Assembly (NCBI RefSeq): GCF_013870515.1
Contig: NZ_JACBXA010000011.1
Span: 1 to 57,978, forward strand
Length of the DNA stretch: 57,978 nucleotides
Direction: 5' to 3'
From: Streptomyces albidus (ex Kaewkla and Franco 2022)
GTDB lineage: Bacteria; Actinomycetota; Actinomycetes; Streptomycetales; Streptomycetaceae
Shown: one piece after another, positions 15,480 to 25,744 of the stretch
How the letters are laid out: each line of letters opens with the position of its first letter
Numbering within the stretch: position 1 is the stretch's first letter
Translations under genes and position numbers: made by a program
Notes under the pieces: model-generated
Told to the model about the DNA's origin: nothing
Database searches by the model: none
Seen by the model: only the letters and a program-made list of their open reading frames with translations

Positions 15480-16768
15480 TCCGAGGCTTCCTTCCCGTCA
15501 CGGCCCCCGCCCTCATCCGTACGGCTGCCGAGGGGGACCTCGGCCGTCAGACGGAACGTACCCCTCTGGCTCTCCTCCGCCACACGCAGTGTGCCGCCCA
15601 CACCGGCGAGGCGTTCACGCAGGCCGGCGAGGCCGGAACCGGAAGGCCCGCCCGAGGGCTCACGAACGCCGTCGTTCTCCATGACGAGGAGCGCCTTCCC
15701 GCCCGGGTCGTCCGTGCCCACCCACACGGTGCACCAGGTGGCGTCCGCGTGCCGCAGCACGTTCGTCGCGCCTTCGCGCACGACCCATCCGAGCGCCGCC
15801 TGCACCGGTCCCGGCAGCCGCTCCTGGCTCTGCGGGGCCTCCTCCGCACGGCAGTCGACCCCCGCCGCACGCAGGATGCCGCGTGCGCCCGCGAGTTCGG
15901 TGGACAGGTCCGCGTCGCGGTAACCCCGCACGACAGCCCGCACCTCCGACTGGGAGTCGCGGGCGATCCGCTGCACCTCCGTCATCTGCTCGACGGAGTC
16001 GTCCGCGGCGGAGCCGCGGCGCACGAGTTGGACGGCGAGTTCGCTCTTGAGCGCGATCGCCGAGAGGTTCCGGCCCATCACGTCGTGCAGGTCCCGGCTG
16101 AAGCGGAGGCGCTCCTCCGCGACGGCCAGCCGTGCCTGTACGCCTCGCGCCTCTTCCAGCTCCCGGATGACGGCGATGTACCAGGCGGAGGAGCGGCCGG
16201 TGAAGACGGAGACGAGCCCTCCCAGCCCCAACAGGAGCGCCGCCACCGGTGCGTTCGGCCACGGCATCCCGGCTGAGGTCAGGGCCGTCGCGGCGATGAC
16301 GACGAAGGCGACGAGGGCCAGCGCCGCGGTCCGCCGTGGCACCGTCACGCCGAATGTCACGGCGAACGGTGCCACGGCTCCGTACAGCGCCACACCGACG
16401 GTCACACCCCCTTCGACCGCGTCGAGCGCGACCAGAGTCACCGTCAGCGCGGACATGGCCACCACAAGGGCGCCAGGCAGAGCGAGCCGCGCCCAGGAGA
16501 TCGTGCCGTTGCCCAGATAACTGTCGAAGGCCTGGCGCAGCAGCCCTGTGCAGAGAAGGCACTGCGCCAGGCCCAGTCCGAAGACGCACCAGGCCAGGGC
16601 GCCCGGCAGAGCGCCCGGCCCGGTGCTCGAGAGGAGCTGTGCGACGAAGCTGATCAGGATCGCCCACGCGTATCCGACGAGCATCCAGCGTGTCGAAGCC
16701 TCGACCTGCTCGTGGCTGCTGCGCTCCTGCCACCGCCGGTACCCGGGGGAAACCAACCAGCCGATCAC
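15476..16768 (-). CDS. Sensor histidine kinase (HisKA_3/DesK type)
   Basis: This is a 430-residue membrane sensor kinase. About six transmembrane segments lie between residues 30 and 195. The dimerisation/phosphoacceptor motif is FSRDLHDVMGRNLSAIALK, with the conserved His. The ATPase domain follows, with LGWVVREGATNVLRHA and GSGLAGLRERLAG. The sensing region is only membrane helices, as in bacitracin- and envelope-stress-type intramembrane-sensing kinases. The GTG start at 16768 has a GAGGAG site and begins 34 bp after the ABC permease stop. A longer start is open but has no better ribosome site. It is part of a four-gene leftward operon. Confidence 0.92.
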   Translation of the reverse strand: MIGWLVSPGYRRWQERSSHEQVEASTRWMLVGYAWAILISFVAQLLSSTGPGALPGALAWCVFGLGLAQCLLCTGLLRQAFDSYLGNGTISWARLALPGALVVAMSALTVTLVALDAVEGGVTVGVALYGAVAPFAVTFGVTVPRRTAALALVAFVVIAATALTSAGMPWPNAPVAALLLGLGGLVSVFTGRSSAWYIAVIRELEEARGVQARLAVAEERLRFSRDLHDVMGRNLSAIALKSELAVQLVRRGSAADDSVEQMTEVQRIARDSQSEVRAVVRGYRDADLSTELAGARGILRAAGVDCRAEEAPQSQERLPGPVQAALGWVVREGATNVLRHADATWCTVWVGTDDPGGKALLVMENDGVREPSGGPSGSGLAGLRERLAGVGGTLRVAEESQRGTFRLTAEVPLGSRTDEGGGRDGKEASE

Positions 16769-16802
16769 GTGCTCGCGCTCCTCACCGGCGCCCCCGGCCC
16801 GT

Positions 16803-17615
16803 CTATCGCCGCGGCTCCCAGCGGAACCAGCGGTTGACACCCAATCCTGCAAGGACGATCCACACCAGGGCGACGCCCAGGGCCTTGAGCGTATCCGTCC
16901 CGGACAGCGTGCCGACCCAGCCGCCGCGCACCAGCTCCATCAGCGGCGACACCGGAAGCAGGGAGCAGGCGAAGGCCAGCTTGTCCGGCATCACGTCCAG
17001 CGGAACCACGATGCCGGAGCCCACGAAGGAGATCGCCATGAACGGGAAGGAGGTGATCTGCGACGCCTCGGTCGTGCGCGTGAAGGCAGCGGAGAGGGCG
17101 GCCAACAGCACCATCATCACCAGGCCCAGCAGCAGTCCCGCGGCCACCAGTTCGGGCCGCTCGGGCGGGGCGAGTTCGAGCAGCAGCGCACCGCCTCCGA
17201 GCAGCAGCACGCACTGCCCGAGTGCGAGCACCACGGACGGCAGCGACCCTCCGGCGAGGATCTCGTTGTCGCTGGCCTCACCTGTACGCAGCCGCTTGAG
17301 GACCAGCTCCTCGCGGCGTGTGACGTAGATGCCCGTCATGTTGGCGTAGACAGCGAAGACCAGCACGTAGCCGATCGAGCCCGGCACCAGCACCGTGCCC
17401 ATGGACAGGCCGGTGCCCTTGAGGTCCATGCCGGCGGCGGTCTGCCGCATGAGGACCGTCAGCAGGGCCGGAGTGGCGAGCGCCACGAACAGCGCCGCCT
17501 TGTTCCGCATCAGCAACGTCAGCTCGGCACGGCCGAGTGCGCGCAGGCGGCGTCCCCTCGCTGAGGAGCTCACCTTGCCCGGCGCCTTCACCGTGGCCGC
17601 ATCGGTCGTGGTCAT
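16803..17615 (-). CDS. ABC-2 type transporter permease
   Basis: This is a 270-residue permease with six hydrophobic segments, such as VALATPALLTVL, GSIGYVLVFAVYANM and LLLGLVMMVLLAALSAAF. It also has an amphipathic N-terminus ending GRAELTLLMRNKAAL, typical of DrrB-like permeases. The ATG overlaps the ATPase stop (ATGA), and the histidine kinase gene follows 34 bp on. With the ATPase it forms a daunorubicin-type exporter, acting at the cytoplasmic membrane on an unknown, probably hydrophobic or peptide, substrate. Confidence 0.92.
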   Translation of the reverse strand: MTTTDAATVKAPGKVSSSARGRRLRALGRAELTLLMRNKAALFVALATPALLTVLMRQTAAGMDLKGTGLSMGTVLVPGSIGYVLVFAVYANMTGIYVTRREELVLKRLRTGEASDNEILAGGSLPSVVLALGQCVLLLGGGALLLELAPPERPELVAAGLLLGLVMMVLLAALSAAFTRTTEASQITSFPFMAISFVGSGIVVPLDVMPDKLAFACSLLPVSPLMELVRGGWVGTLSGTDTLKALGVALVWIVLAGLGVNRWFRWEPRR

Positions 17616-18592
17616 ACGCGCTCCACCTCCTTCTCGCCCGCGGTGTCCTGGCCCTTGTCCTGCGGCAGGGCGCCTGGTTCGTCCTCGTCGTCCTCGGGTG
17701 ACTGCGCGATCTCCAGGAACACCTCTTCGAGGGTGGCCGTACGCGCGTGCAGACCTTGGAGTTCCACGTCCGACTGCCGGGCCCACAGCAGCAGATCCGT
17801 GAGCGCGCTCTGCAGCTGCGGCGTCCGGATCTCCACGCGCTGTCCCTGCAGAGTCGCGGCCGGCAGGGACACCGGCAGAGCGTCCGGCGTCATCCCGTCC
17901 GGAAGCGTGAAGCGGATGTTGGAGGGCCGTTCGGCGACGACCTGCTCGGGCGTGCCCGCGGAGACGATGCGTCCGGAACGCATGATGGCAAGCCGGTCGG
18001 CGAGCGCCTCGGCCTCCTCCAGATAGTGCGTGGTCAGCAGGACGGTCGTTCCCGCCGTCCGCAGCTGACGCACCAACTCCCAGGTGTCCCGGCGGCCTTC
18101 GGGGTCCATGCCGGTGGTCGGCTCGTCCAGGAACAGCACCTCGGGACGGCCGATGAGCGCCATGGCCAGGTCCAGCCGCCTGCGCTCACCGCCTGACAGC
18201 TGCTTCACGCGTACGCCCGCACGCCGGCCCGACAGCCCCACTTGCGCCAGGACGTCCTCGACGGGACGCGCGTCGCTGGTGCAGCCCGCCCACATCCGTA
18301 CGGTCTCGGTGACCGTCAGCTCGGAGGGGAAACCGCCCTCCTGCAGCATCACGCCCGTGCGCGGCCGCACCGCTTTGCGCTCGGAGTACGGGTCGAAGCC
18401 GAGGACGCGGATCACTCCCGCGCTCGGCCTTGCAAGCCCTTCCAGCAGCTCGACCGTGGAGGTCTTGCCCGCCCCGTTCGTCCCCAGCAGCGCGAAGATC
18501 TCGCCTTCCCGGACGGAGAAGGAGACACCGCGCACGGCTTCGAAACCCTTTGAGTATCGCCGTTTGAGTCCTTCGACCTCGATCGCATCCAT
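17612..18592 (-). CDS. ABC transporter ATP-binding protein (DrrA-like)
   Basis: This is a 326-residue ATPase. Walker A is LGTNGAGKTST at about residues 36-46, the Q-loop is GVMLQEGGFP, the signature is LSGGERRRLDLA, Walker B is EVLFLDEPTTGMDP, and the switch His is in LLTTHYLEEAE. The C-terminal extension (about 225-326) is the accessory domain common in DrrA/CcmA-type antibiotic exporters and ends in an acidic tail. It is the first gene of the leftward exporter/two-component operon. A 10-bp tandem repeat lies 109-158 bp upstream. Confidence 0.94.
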   Translation of the reverse strand: MDAIEVEGLKRRYSKGFEAVRGVSFSVREGEIFALLGTNGAGKTSTVELLEGLARPSAGVIRVLGFDPYSERKAVRPRTGVMLQEGGFPSELTVTETVRMWAGCTSDARPVEDVLAQVGLSGRRAGVRVKQLSGGERRRLDLAMALIGRPEVLFLDEPTTGMDPEGRRDTWELVRQLRTAGTTVLLTTHYLEEAEALADRLAIMRSGRIVSAGTPEQVVAERPSNIRFTLPDGMTPDALPVSLPAATLQGQRVEIRTPQLQSALTDLLLWARQSDVELQGLHARTATLEEVFLEIAQSPEDDEDEPGALPQDKGQDTAGEKEVERV

Positions 18593-18700
18593 GGCCTCAT
18601 CCTTCCTCGCGAGAGGAGGCGTGAGGCGTGCCCGCTGTCATGGGTGCGGATGACGAACGTCATCTGCAGACGGTGCGGATCCGCACAAAGGCCGAAGTGC

Positions 18701-18750
18701 TGAAGGCAACTGAAGGCAGCTGAAGACGACTGAAGACGAGTGAGGACAAG
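18701..18750. repeat. Five 10-bp tandem units upstream of the exporter operon
   Basis: Five consecutive decamers read TGAAGGCAAC, TGAAGGCAGC, TGAAGACGAC, TGAAGACGAG and TGAGGACAAG. The spacing is about one helical turn, so a protein bound to each unit would lie on one face of DNA. The array is upstream of the leftward ABC ATPase start (18592) and could be a binding array for the paired response regulator, or a simple low-complexity expansion. Confidence 0.75.
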
Positions 18751-18783
18751 GCGAAGGCAGAGGAAGGAGTCCGGGAAGAAGAA

Positions 18784-18810
18784 TAGGCCCCGGTCGAGGA
18801 CCGGGGCCTA
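18784..18810 (-). terminator. tRNA-Gly terminator hairpin
   Basis: A perfect 12-bp stem (TAGGCCCCGGTC with GACCGGGGCCTA) closes a three-base loop, 10 bp beyond the 3' end of the leftward tRNA-Gly(GCC) gene. Confidence 0.85.
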
Positions 18811-18820
18811 TTCATTGCGG

Positions 18821-18893
18821 AGCGGACGACGAGGTTCGAACTCGCGACCTCAACCTTGGCAAGGTTGCGCTCTACCAGCTGAGCTACGTCCGC
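18821..18893 (-). tRNA. tRNA-Gly (anticodon GCC), second copy
   Basis: The sequence is identical to the tRNA at 4929-5001, with the same cloverleaf and GCC anticodon, and CCA is not encoded. It lies on the same strand. The pair of copies brackets the accessory region that contains the RiPP cluster and exporter operon. Confidence 0.95.
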
Positions 18894-18973
18894 ATGCTTC
18901 CACCCGGCTTTCACTGGGCGGCGCGACCCTCACTGTACCTGATCGTTTCCGACGGAGGTCCGGTGAAGGAGAG

Positions 18974-19045
18974 AGCGGGTGACAGGGATCGCACACTGCG
19001 CCTCCCCCTTGGAAAGGGGGCGCTCTACTACTGAGCTACACCCGC
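18974..19045 (-). tRNA. tRNA-Gly (anticodon UCC)
   Basis: Minus-strand cloverleaf. The acceptor GCGGGTG pairs with CACCCGC, the D-arm contains TAGCTCAGTAG, and the anticodon stem CCCCC/GGGGG encloses TTTCCAA, giving UCC. The T-arm holds GTGCGATCC. CCA is not encoded. It is 80 bp upstream of tRNA-Gly(GCC) on the same strand, so the two are probably one transcript. Confidence 0.93.
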
Positions 19046-19152
19046 GCGGTCCGTAAGGTTTCCCTTGCGGCGACTGGCCAGACTCTAGCGGATCAACCGG
19101 GGTGTGTGGCAAGTCCGGCCGCCCGGCCCGTCGTACGGGCCGGGCCGAGGGG

Positions 19153-19470
19153 TCACCGGGACGCGTTGAAGGCGTCGTAGATCTTCTTCGGGATGCGGCC
19201 GCGGGCGGGTACTTCGAAGCCGTTCGACTCGGCCCAGGCGCGCACCGCGCGGGGGTCGGGGTCCACCGAGGTGCGGTGGTAGGTCTTGCCCGACTTCGCC
19301 CGCTTGCGGCCGGCTTCGACAAAGCGGGCGAGGTCCTCCCGCAGCTTCTTGGCGTTGTCGAGGTTGAGGTCGACCTCGTACGACTTCCCGTCGAGCCCGA
19401 AGGAGACCGTTTCCGATGCTTCTCCGCCGTCGAGGTCGTCGGAGATTGTCACCACTACGCGTTGCGCCAC
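19153..19470 (-). CDS. lsrL: Lsr2-family nucleoid-associated protein (LsrL-like paralogue)
   Basis: The 105-residue protein has the Lsr2 layout. The N-terminal dimerisation domain begins VAQRVVVTISDDLDGGEASE and includes the FGLDGKSYEVDL block. The C-terminal AT-tract-binding domain contains AVRAWAESNGFEVPARGRIPKKIY, where the RGR minor-groove hook follows VPA. Such proteins coat AT-rich and horizontally acquired DNA and silence it, including specialised-metabolite clusters. The GTG start (VAQRV) follows GGAAGGT and fits family N-termini better than upstream starts. From memory, the S. coelicolor paralogue LsrL (SCO4076) occupies this spot beside purS, whereas Lsr2 itself is elsewhere. Confidence 0.9.
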   Translation of the reverse strand: MAQRVVVTISDDLDGGEASETVSFGLDGKSYEVDLNLDNAKKLREDLARFVEAGRKRAKSGKTYHRTSVDPDPRAVRAWAESNGFEVPARGRIPKKIYDAFNASR

Positions 19471-19888
19471 GGATATCGGACCTTCCATCAGGATCACGAA
19501 ATGGATCACTCGACTTCTCCGCGGCGGCTTGTGAAGGCCTGGAGGAGGACGTAAGTGGTCCGGAGGATTGGGGTGGGTGTCTCTTTATCTTTATGTACAG
19601 CGACAAGCTTTGCAATGTGAAGCGAGAGTATTTCGAATCGCGTGTCAGACCGCAATCGCGACCATACTTTTTTCACTGCATTTTTCCCAGAGCTGCGGCT
19701 GATCCCCCGATCGCCGATGATCTGCGGAAAGCAGCGGGCCGCTGATATCCACGCGCGTAGATTCTCCGGGCCGGTACGCTTGCGAACGCGTCGCTGCATC
19801 CCGGGCGGCCCGTTCCCCAAGCGGGGCGACCGCAGGCCGGACAGCACGCGCCAGTGCACGAGCACCACCACCATCACCGGGAGTACCT
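19471..19888. promoter_or_regulatory. Divergent intergenic region lsrL/purS
   Basis: This 418-bp gap must hold outward promoters for lsrL (leftward) and purS (rightward). It contains a T-rich patch (around 19664-19690) that is lower in GC than the flanks. I see no hairpin of purine-riboswitch type and no convincing gene. Exact promoter elements could not be fixed by eye. Confidence 0.4.
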
Positions 19889-20161
19889 GTGGCTCGCGTC
19901 GTAGTCGACGTCATGCTGAAGCCGGAGATCCTCGACCCGCAGGGACAGGCGGTGCAGCGCGCACTTCCACGTCTCGGCTTCGAGGGCGTCGACGGCGTAC
20001 GCCAGGGCAAGCGCTTCGAACTGGAGGTGGCGGAGCCCGTCACCGACGACGCGCTCGCCCGTATCCACGATCTGGCGGAGACGTTCCTGGCGAACACCGT
20101 GATCGAGAACTTCACCGTCCGCGTCGAGGACGCCGAGTCCGCACAGGGAGCTCCCGCGTGA
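19889..20161 (+). CDS. purS: Phosphoribosylformylglycinamidine synthase subunit PurS
   Basis: The 90-residue PurS is the small bridging subunit of the three-part FGAM synthase (PurS-PurQ-PurL) that amidates FGAR with glutamine and ATP. It shows the typical [28 protein letters not shown] opening in pieces ([14 protein letters not shown] near residue 6) and [15 protein letters not shown]. The GTG start is leader-proximal. The stop overlaps the purQ GTG by four bases (GTGA), giving coupled translation. Confidence 0.96.
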   Translation: MARVVVDVMLKPEILDPQGQAVQRALPRLGFEGVDGVRQGKRFELEVAEPVTDDALARIHDLAETFLANTVIENFTVRVEDAESAQGAPA

Positions 20162-20849
20162 CGGGCTCCGCTTCCGGGCTCGGCCGCATCGGTGTCGTCA
20201 CCTTTCCCGGTTCGCTCGACGACGGAGACGCACAGCGCGCCGTCCGGCTCGCCGGCGGTGAACCCGTCGCCCTCTGGCACCGCGACAAGAATCTGCACCA
20301 GGTGGACGCAGTCGTCCTCCCGGGAGGCTTCTCCTACGGCGACTACCTGCGCTGCGGCGCCATCGCACGCTTCTCCCCGGTCATGGAGCCGCTGTTGGAG
20401 CAGGCGCGCGCAGGCATGCCGGTGCTGGGCATCTGCAACGGCTTCCAGGTGCTGTGCGAGTCGCATCTGCTGCCGGGCGCGCTGACCCGCAACGACCATC
20501 TGCACTTCGTCTGCCGTGACCAGAAGCTGCGCGTGGAGCGTACGGACACCGCCTGGACGTCCGACTACACGCACGGCCAGGAGATCACCGTCCCGCTGAA
20601 GAACGGCGAGGGCGGCTACGTCGCCGACGAGCACACCCTGGACGCCCTGGAGGCCGAGGGCCGCGTCGTCTTCCGTTACGTCGGCGGCAACCCCAACGGC
20701 TCCCGCCGGGACATCGCCGGCATCACCAACGAGGCCGGGAACGTGGTCGGCCTCATGCCGCACCCCGAGCACGCCGTCGAGACCCTGACAGGGCCGACGA
20801 CCGACGGGCTGGGCTTCTTCACCTCGGCACTCAAGAGGCTGGTCACCGC

Positions 20850-20853
<4 letters not shown>
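20158..20853 (+). CDS. purQ: Phosphoribosylformylglycinamidine synthase subunit PurQ
   Basis: This is a 231-residue class I glutamine amidotransferase that supplies ammonia to PurL. The oxyanion region is [19 protein letters not shown]. The nucleophile elbow is [11 protein letters not shown], with the catalytic Cys. The His-Glu pair is in [11 protein letters not shown]. It starts at the GTG overlapping the purS stop and ends in an ATGA overlap with purL. Confidence 0.97.
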
Positions 20854-23141
<2,288 letters not shown>

Positions 23142-23153
23142 CCCGCGGGGTCT

Positions 23154-24002
23154 TCATGTGACCGCGGGCCGTATCCGTGTGCTGTCGCCCGCCGCATCCG
23201 TGACGGGCGGCAGCACGAAGGTCCAGCCGGTGTCGAGCAGTTCGGGCAGGTAGGTGCTCAGCGCGTCCGTCGTCTGCGCGTTGACGGATCCTCCGTCGTG
23301 GGAGAGGACGATCGAACCGGGGACGACGTTGTCCATGACCGTCGAGACGATCTTCCCTACGCCCGGCTGCTCCCAGTCGCACGTGTCGACCGACCAGCCA
23401 AGAGGGCTCATGCCGAGGCCCGCCGATATCGCGAGCGTCTCCTCGTTCCATTCGCCGTACGGCGCACGGGAGAGGGCGGGACCGGAGCCCACGGTGTCGC
23501 TGATGACCTCGCTGGTGCGGGTCAGCTGCCTTCGCGCTTCGCGGGTGCTCACCTTCGTCAGGAGGGGGTGGCTCCACGAGTGGTTCGCTATTCGGTGGCC
23601 TCCCTCGGCGATCGCGTAGACCAGCTCGGGGTAGGCGGCCGCGTTCTCACCGAGGACGCAGAACGTGGCGGGGACCCGGTACCGGCGGAGTATCTCCAGT
23701 ATTCGGGGCGTGTGGACGGGGTCGGGGCCGTCGTCGAAGGTCAGAGCTATCTGACGGCCCTCGGCGGAGTCCAGCGTGTACGAGACGGTGGTGCTCGCGC
23801 CCGTACGGGCGGGCGTCATGCCTGCTTCCGGACGGAGCCGGTACCGCTGCGGGTCCGGCATCGGGTGGAGGCGGGGGCCTCCGGGGCGGCCGGATCCCCG
23901 CCCGACGGCACTCGCCGTGCCGGTGGCGCAGGCGCCGGTGAGGAGCAGGCCGCCCAGGAATATGCGTCGTGTGGTGCGCGAGGGGCGTGAGCTTGAGGTC
24001 AT
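23154..24002 (-). CDS. Secreted polysaccharide deacetylase (NodB domain) lipoprotein
   Basis: The protein is 282 residues from the ATG at 24002. The N-terminus carries a twin-arginine-type signal with a lipobox (SRTTRRIFLGGLLLTGAC), so it should be exported folded and lipid-anchored. The NodB domain includes the metal-binding QIALTFDDGPDPVHT, the HSWSHPLLTK His motif, the SRAPYGEWNEE catalytic-base region and DTCDWEQPG. These are the CE4 motifs used on chitin, xylan or peptidoglycan N- or O-acetyl groups. Its neighbour is an arabinofuranosidase operon. The precise polymer is unknown. Confidence 0.9.
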   Translation of the reverse strand: MTSSSRPSRTTRRIFLGGLLLTGACATGTASAVGRGSGRPGGPRLHPMPDPQRYRLRPEAGMTPARTGASTTVSYTLDSAEGRQIALTFDDGPDPVHTPRILEILRRYRVPATFCVLGENAAAYPELVYAIAEGGHRIANHSWSHPLLTKVSTREARRQLTRTSEVISDTVGSGPALSRAPYGEWNEETLAISAGLGMSPLGWSVDTCDWEQPGVGKIVSTVMDNVVPGSIVLSHDGGSVNAQTTDALSTYLPELLDTGWTFVLPPVTDAAGDSTRIRPAVT

Positions 24003-24119
24003 GTAGACGTACTGCCGTGCCTGAGCGTAATCACACATGAACCGGCAGTGACTTCACCCGTTTGCCTTCGCCTGTCTACACGACCGGCGGGGGCCGGACT
24101 GCTATCGGGCCGGCGCCGC

Positions 24120-25649
24120 TCAGCTCTCCGGCTCCAGCCGGATCACGCTCCACGAGACGGGCGGCAGCACTGCCTCCAGCTCGTCCTCGCCGGTCACCCT
24201 GGTGTCCGGCACGGGGCGCGGGGTGACCCGGTCCGGCTGTGCCTCGGTGTTGGCGGCGTCGGGGTCGGAGTCGGCGATCACGAGGTGCTCGACGACGCGG
24301 TAGCGCGAACCGAAGCCGCGCAGCGCCGCCCGCAGGCCCAGGTTCTCCTGCTGGTCCCGGTTGACCGCCAGCACGGTCAGCGCGCCCGTCTCCTCGTCGA
24401 GGGTGGTGGCCGTGTCGAGCGCCTGCACCGGACCGTGGCGACGGGTCTCCACGACCGGCCCCGACACCTCGGTGCGCAGCACGGTGCCCCTCGCATACCG
24501 GGCCGTCAGCGCGAAGGGGTGGAACGTCGTCTGCCGCCAGGAGGGGCCGCCCGGCTCCGCCCGGATCGGGCCGATGACGTTGACCAGCTGTGCGAGGCAG
24601 GCGATCGCCACGCGGTCCGCGTGCCTCAGCAGCGTCATCAGCAGGGAGCCGACGACGGCCGCGTCCGTGACGCTGTAGGTGTCCTCGATCAGCCGCGGGG
24701 TCTCCTCCAGCGGCAGGGCCCGCTCGCCGGGGAAGCGTGACTGGTACCAGACGTTCCACTCGTCGAAGGACAGCAGCATCCGCTTGCGCGAGCGCCGAAC
24801 GGCCCGCACGTGGTCGGCGGTGGCCACGACGTTCGCGATGTAGGCGTCCATGCGGGCGCCGCTGGCGAGGAAGCTGGCGCGGTCGCCGTCCTTCTCCTCG
24901 TAGTAGGCGTGCAGGGAGAGGTAGTCGACCTCGTCGTAGGTCTGGTGCAGGACCTCGCGCTCCCACTCGCCGAACGTCGCCATTTCAGCGTTGGAACTGC
25001 CGCACGCCACCAGCTCGATGGACGGGTCGACCTGGCGCATCGCCTTGCCCGCCTGCGCCGCGAGCTGCCCGTACTGCGTGGCCGTGGTGTGGCCCGTCTG
25101 CCAGGGGCCGTCCATCTCGTTGCCCAGGCACCACAGCCGTACGCCGTGGGGGTCGCGCGTGCCGTTCTTGATCCGGAGGTCCGACCAGGCGGTACCGCCT
25201 GGAACGTTGCAGTACTCGACGAGGGCGCGTGCGGCGTCGATGCCGCGGGTGCCGAGGTTGACGGCCATCATCGGCTCGAGGTCCTGCCGCCGTGCCCAGC
25301 CGAGGAACTCGTCCGTGCCGACCTGGTTCGTCTCGATGCTGCGCCAGGCCAGGTCGATACGCCGGGGGCGGTCCTCGGCCGGGCCGATGCCGTCCTCCCA
25401 GTGGTAGCCGGAGACGAAGTTGCCGCCCGGGTAACGGACCAGGCCCGTGCCCAGCTCGCGTACGAGTCCGGCCACGTCGCTGCGGAAGCCGTGCTCGTCG
25501 GCCTCCGCGTGGGCCGGCTCGTGGATGCCCGTGTAGACGCAGCGGCCCATGTGCTCGACGAACGTCCCGTACAGACGCGGATCCACGGTGCCGAGGGTGA
25601 AGTCGGGGTCGATGGTCAGACGGGCGGTGCCGGCGGGCTGTTCGGTCAT
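24120..25649 (-). CDS. Intracellular alpha-L-arabinofuranosidase (GH51)
   Basis: This is a 509-residue GH51 enzyme that releases terminal arabinofuranose from arabinoxylan or arabinan fragments. It begins LGTVDPRLYGTFVEHMGR. The acid/base Glu178 is in WCLGNEMDGPW and the nucleophile Glu297 is in LLSFDEWNVWY, both in the family pattern. There is no signal peptide, so it acts on imported oligosaccharides. It follows the two sugar-ABC permeases with a 95-bp gap and is probably the last gene of their operon. Closest biochemical expectation: arabino-oligosaccharide catabolism. Confidence 0.92.
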   Translation of the reverse strand: MTEQPAGTARLTIDPDFTLGTVDPRLYGTFVEHMGRCVYTGIHEPAHAEADEHGFRSDVAGLVRELGTGLVRYPGGNFVSGYHWEDGIGPAEDRPRRIDLAWRSIETNQVGTDEFLGWARRQDLEPMMAVNLGTRGIDAARALVEYCNVPGGTAWSDLRIKNGTRDPHGVRLWCLGNEMDGPWQTGHTTATQYGQLAAQAGKAMRQVDPSIELVACGSSNAEMATFGEWEREVLHQTYDEVDYLSLHAYYEEKDGDRASFLASGARMDAYIANVVATADHVRAVRRSRKRMLLSFDEWNVWYQSRFPGERALPLEETPRLIEDTYSVTDAAVVGSLLMTLLRHADRVAIACLAQLVNVIGPIRAEPGGPSWRQTTFHPFALTARYARGTVLRTEVSGPVVETRRHGPVQALDTATTLDEETGALTVLAVNRDQQENLGLRAALRGFGSRYRVVEHLVIADSDPDAANTEAQPDRVTPRPVPDTRVTGEDELEAVLPPVSWSVIRLEPES

Positions 25650-25744
25650 ACGGCGGGTGCCTCTCTTGGTGCTCGTCGTGCGGCTGTCGGGTTCATGCCC
25701 GCGTTCGCTGGACGGACGCGGTCACTGGCACGGTCGTGCGGCTG

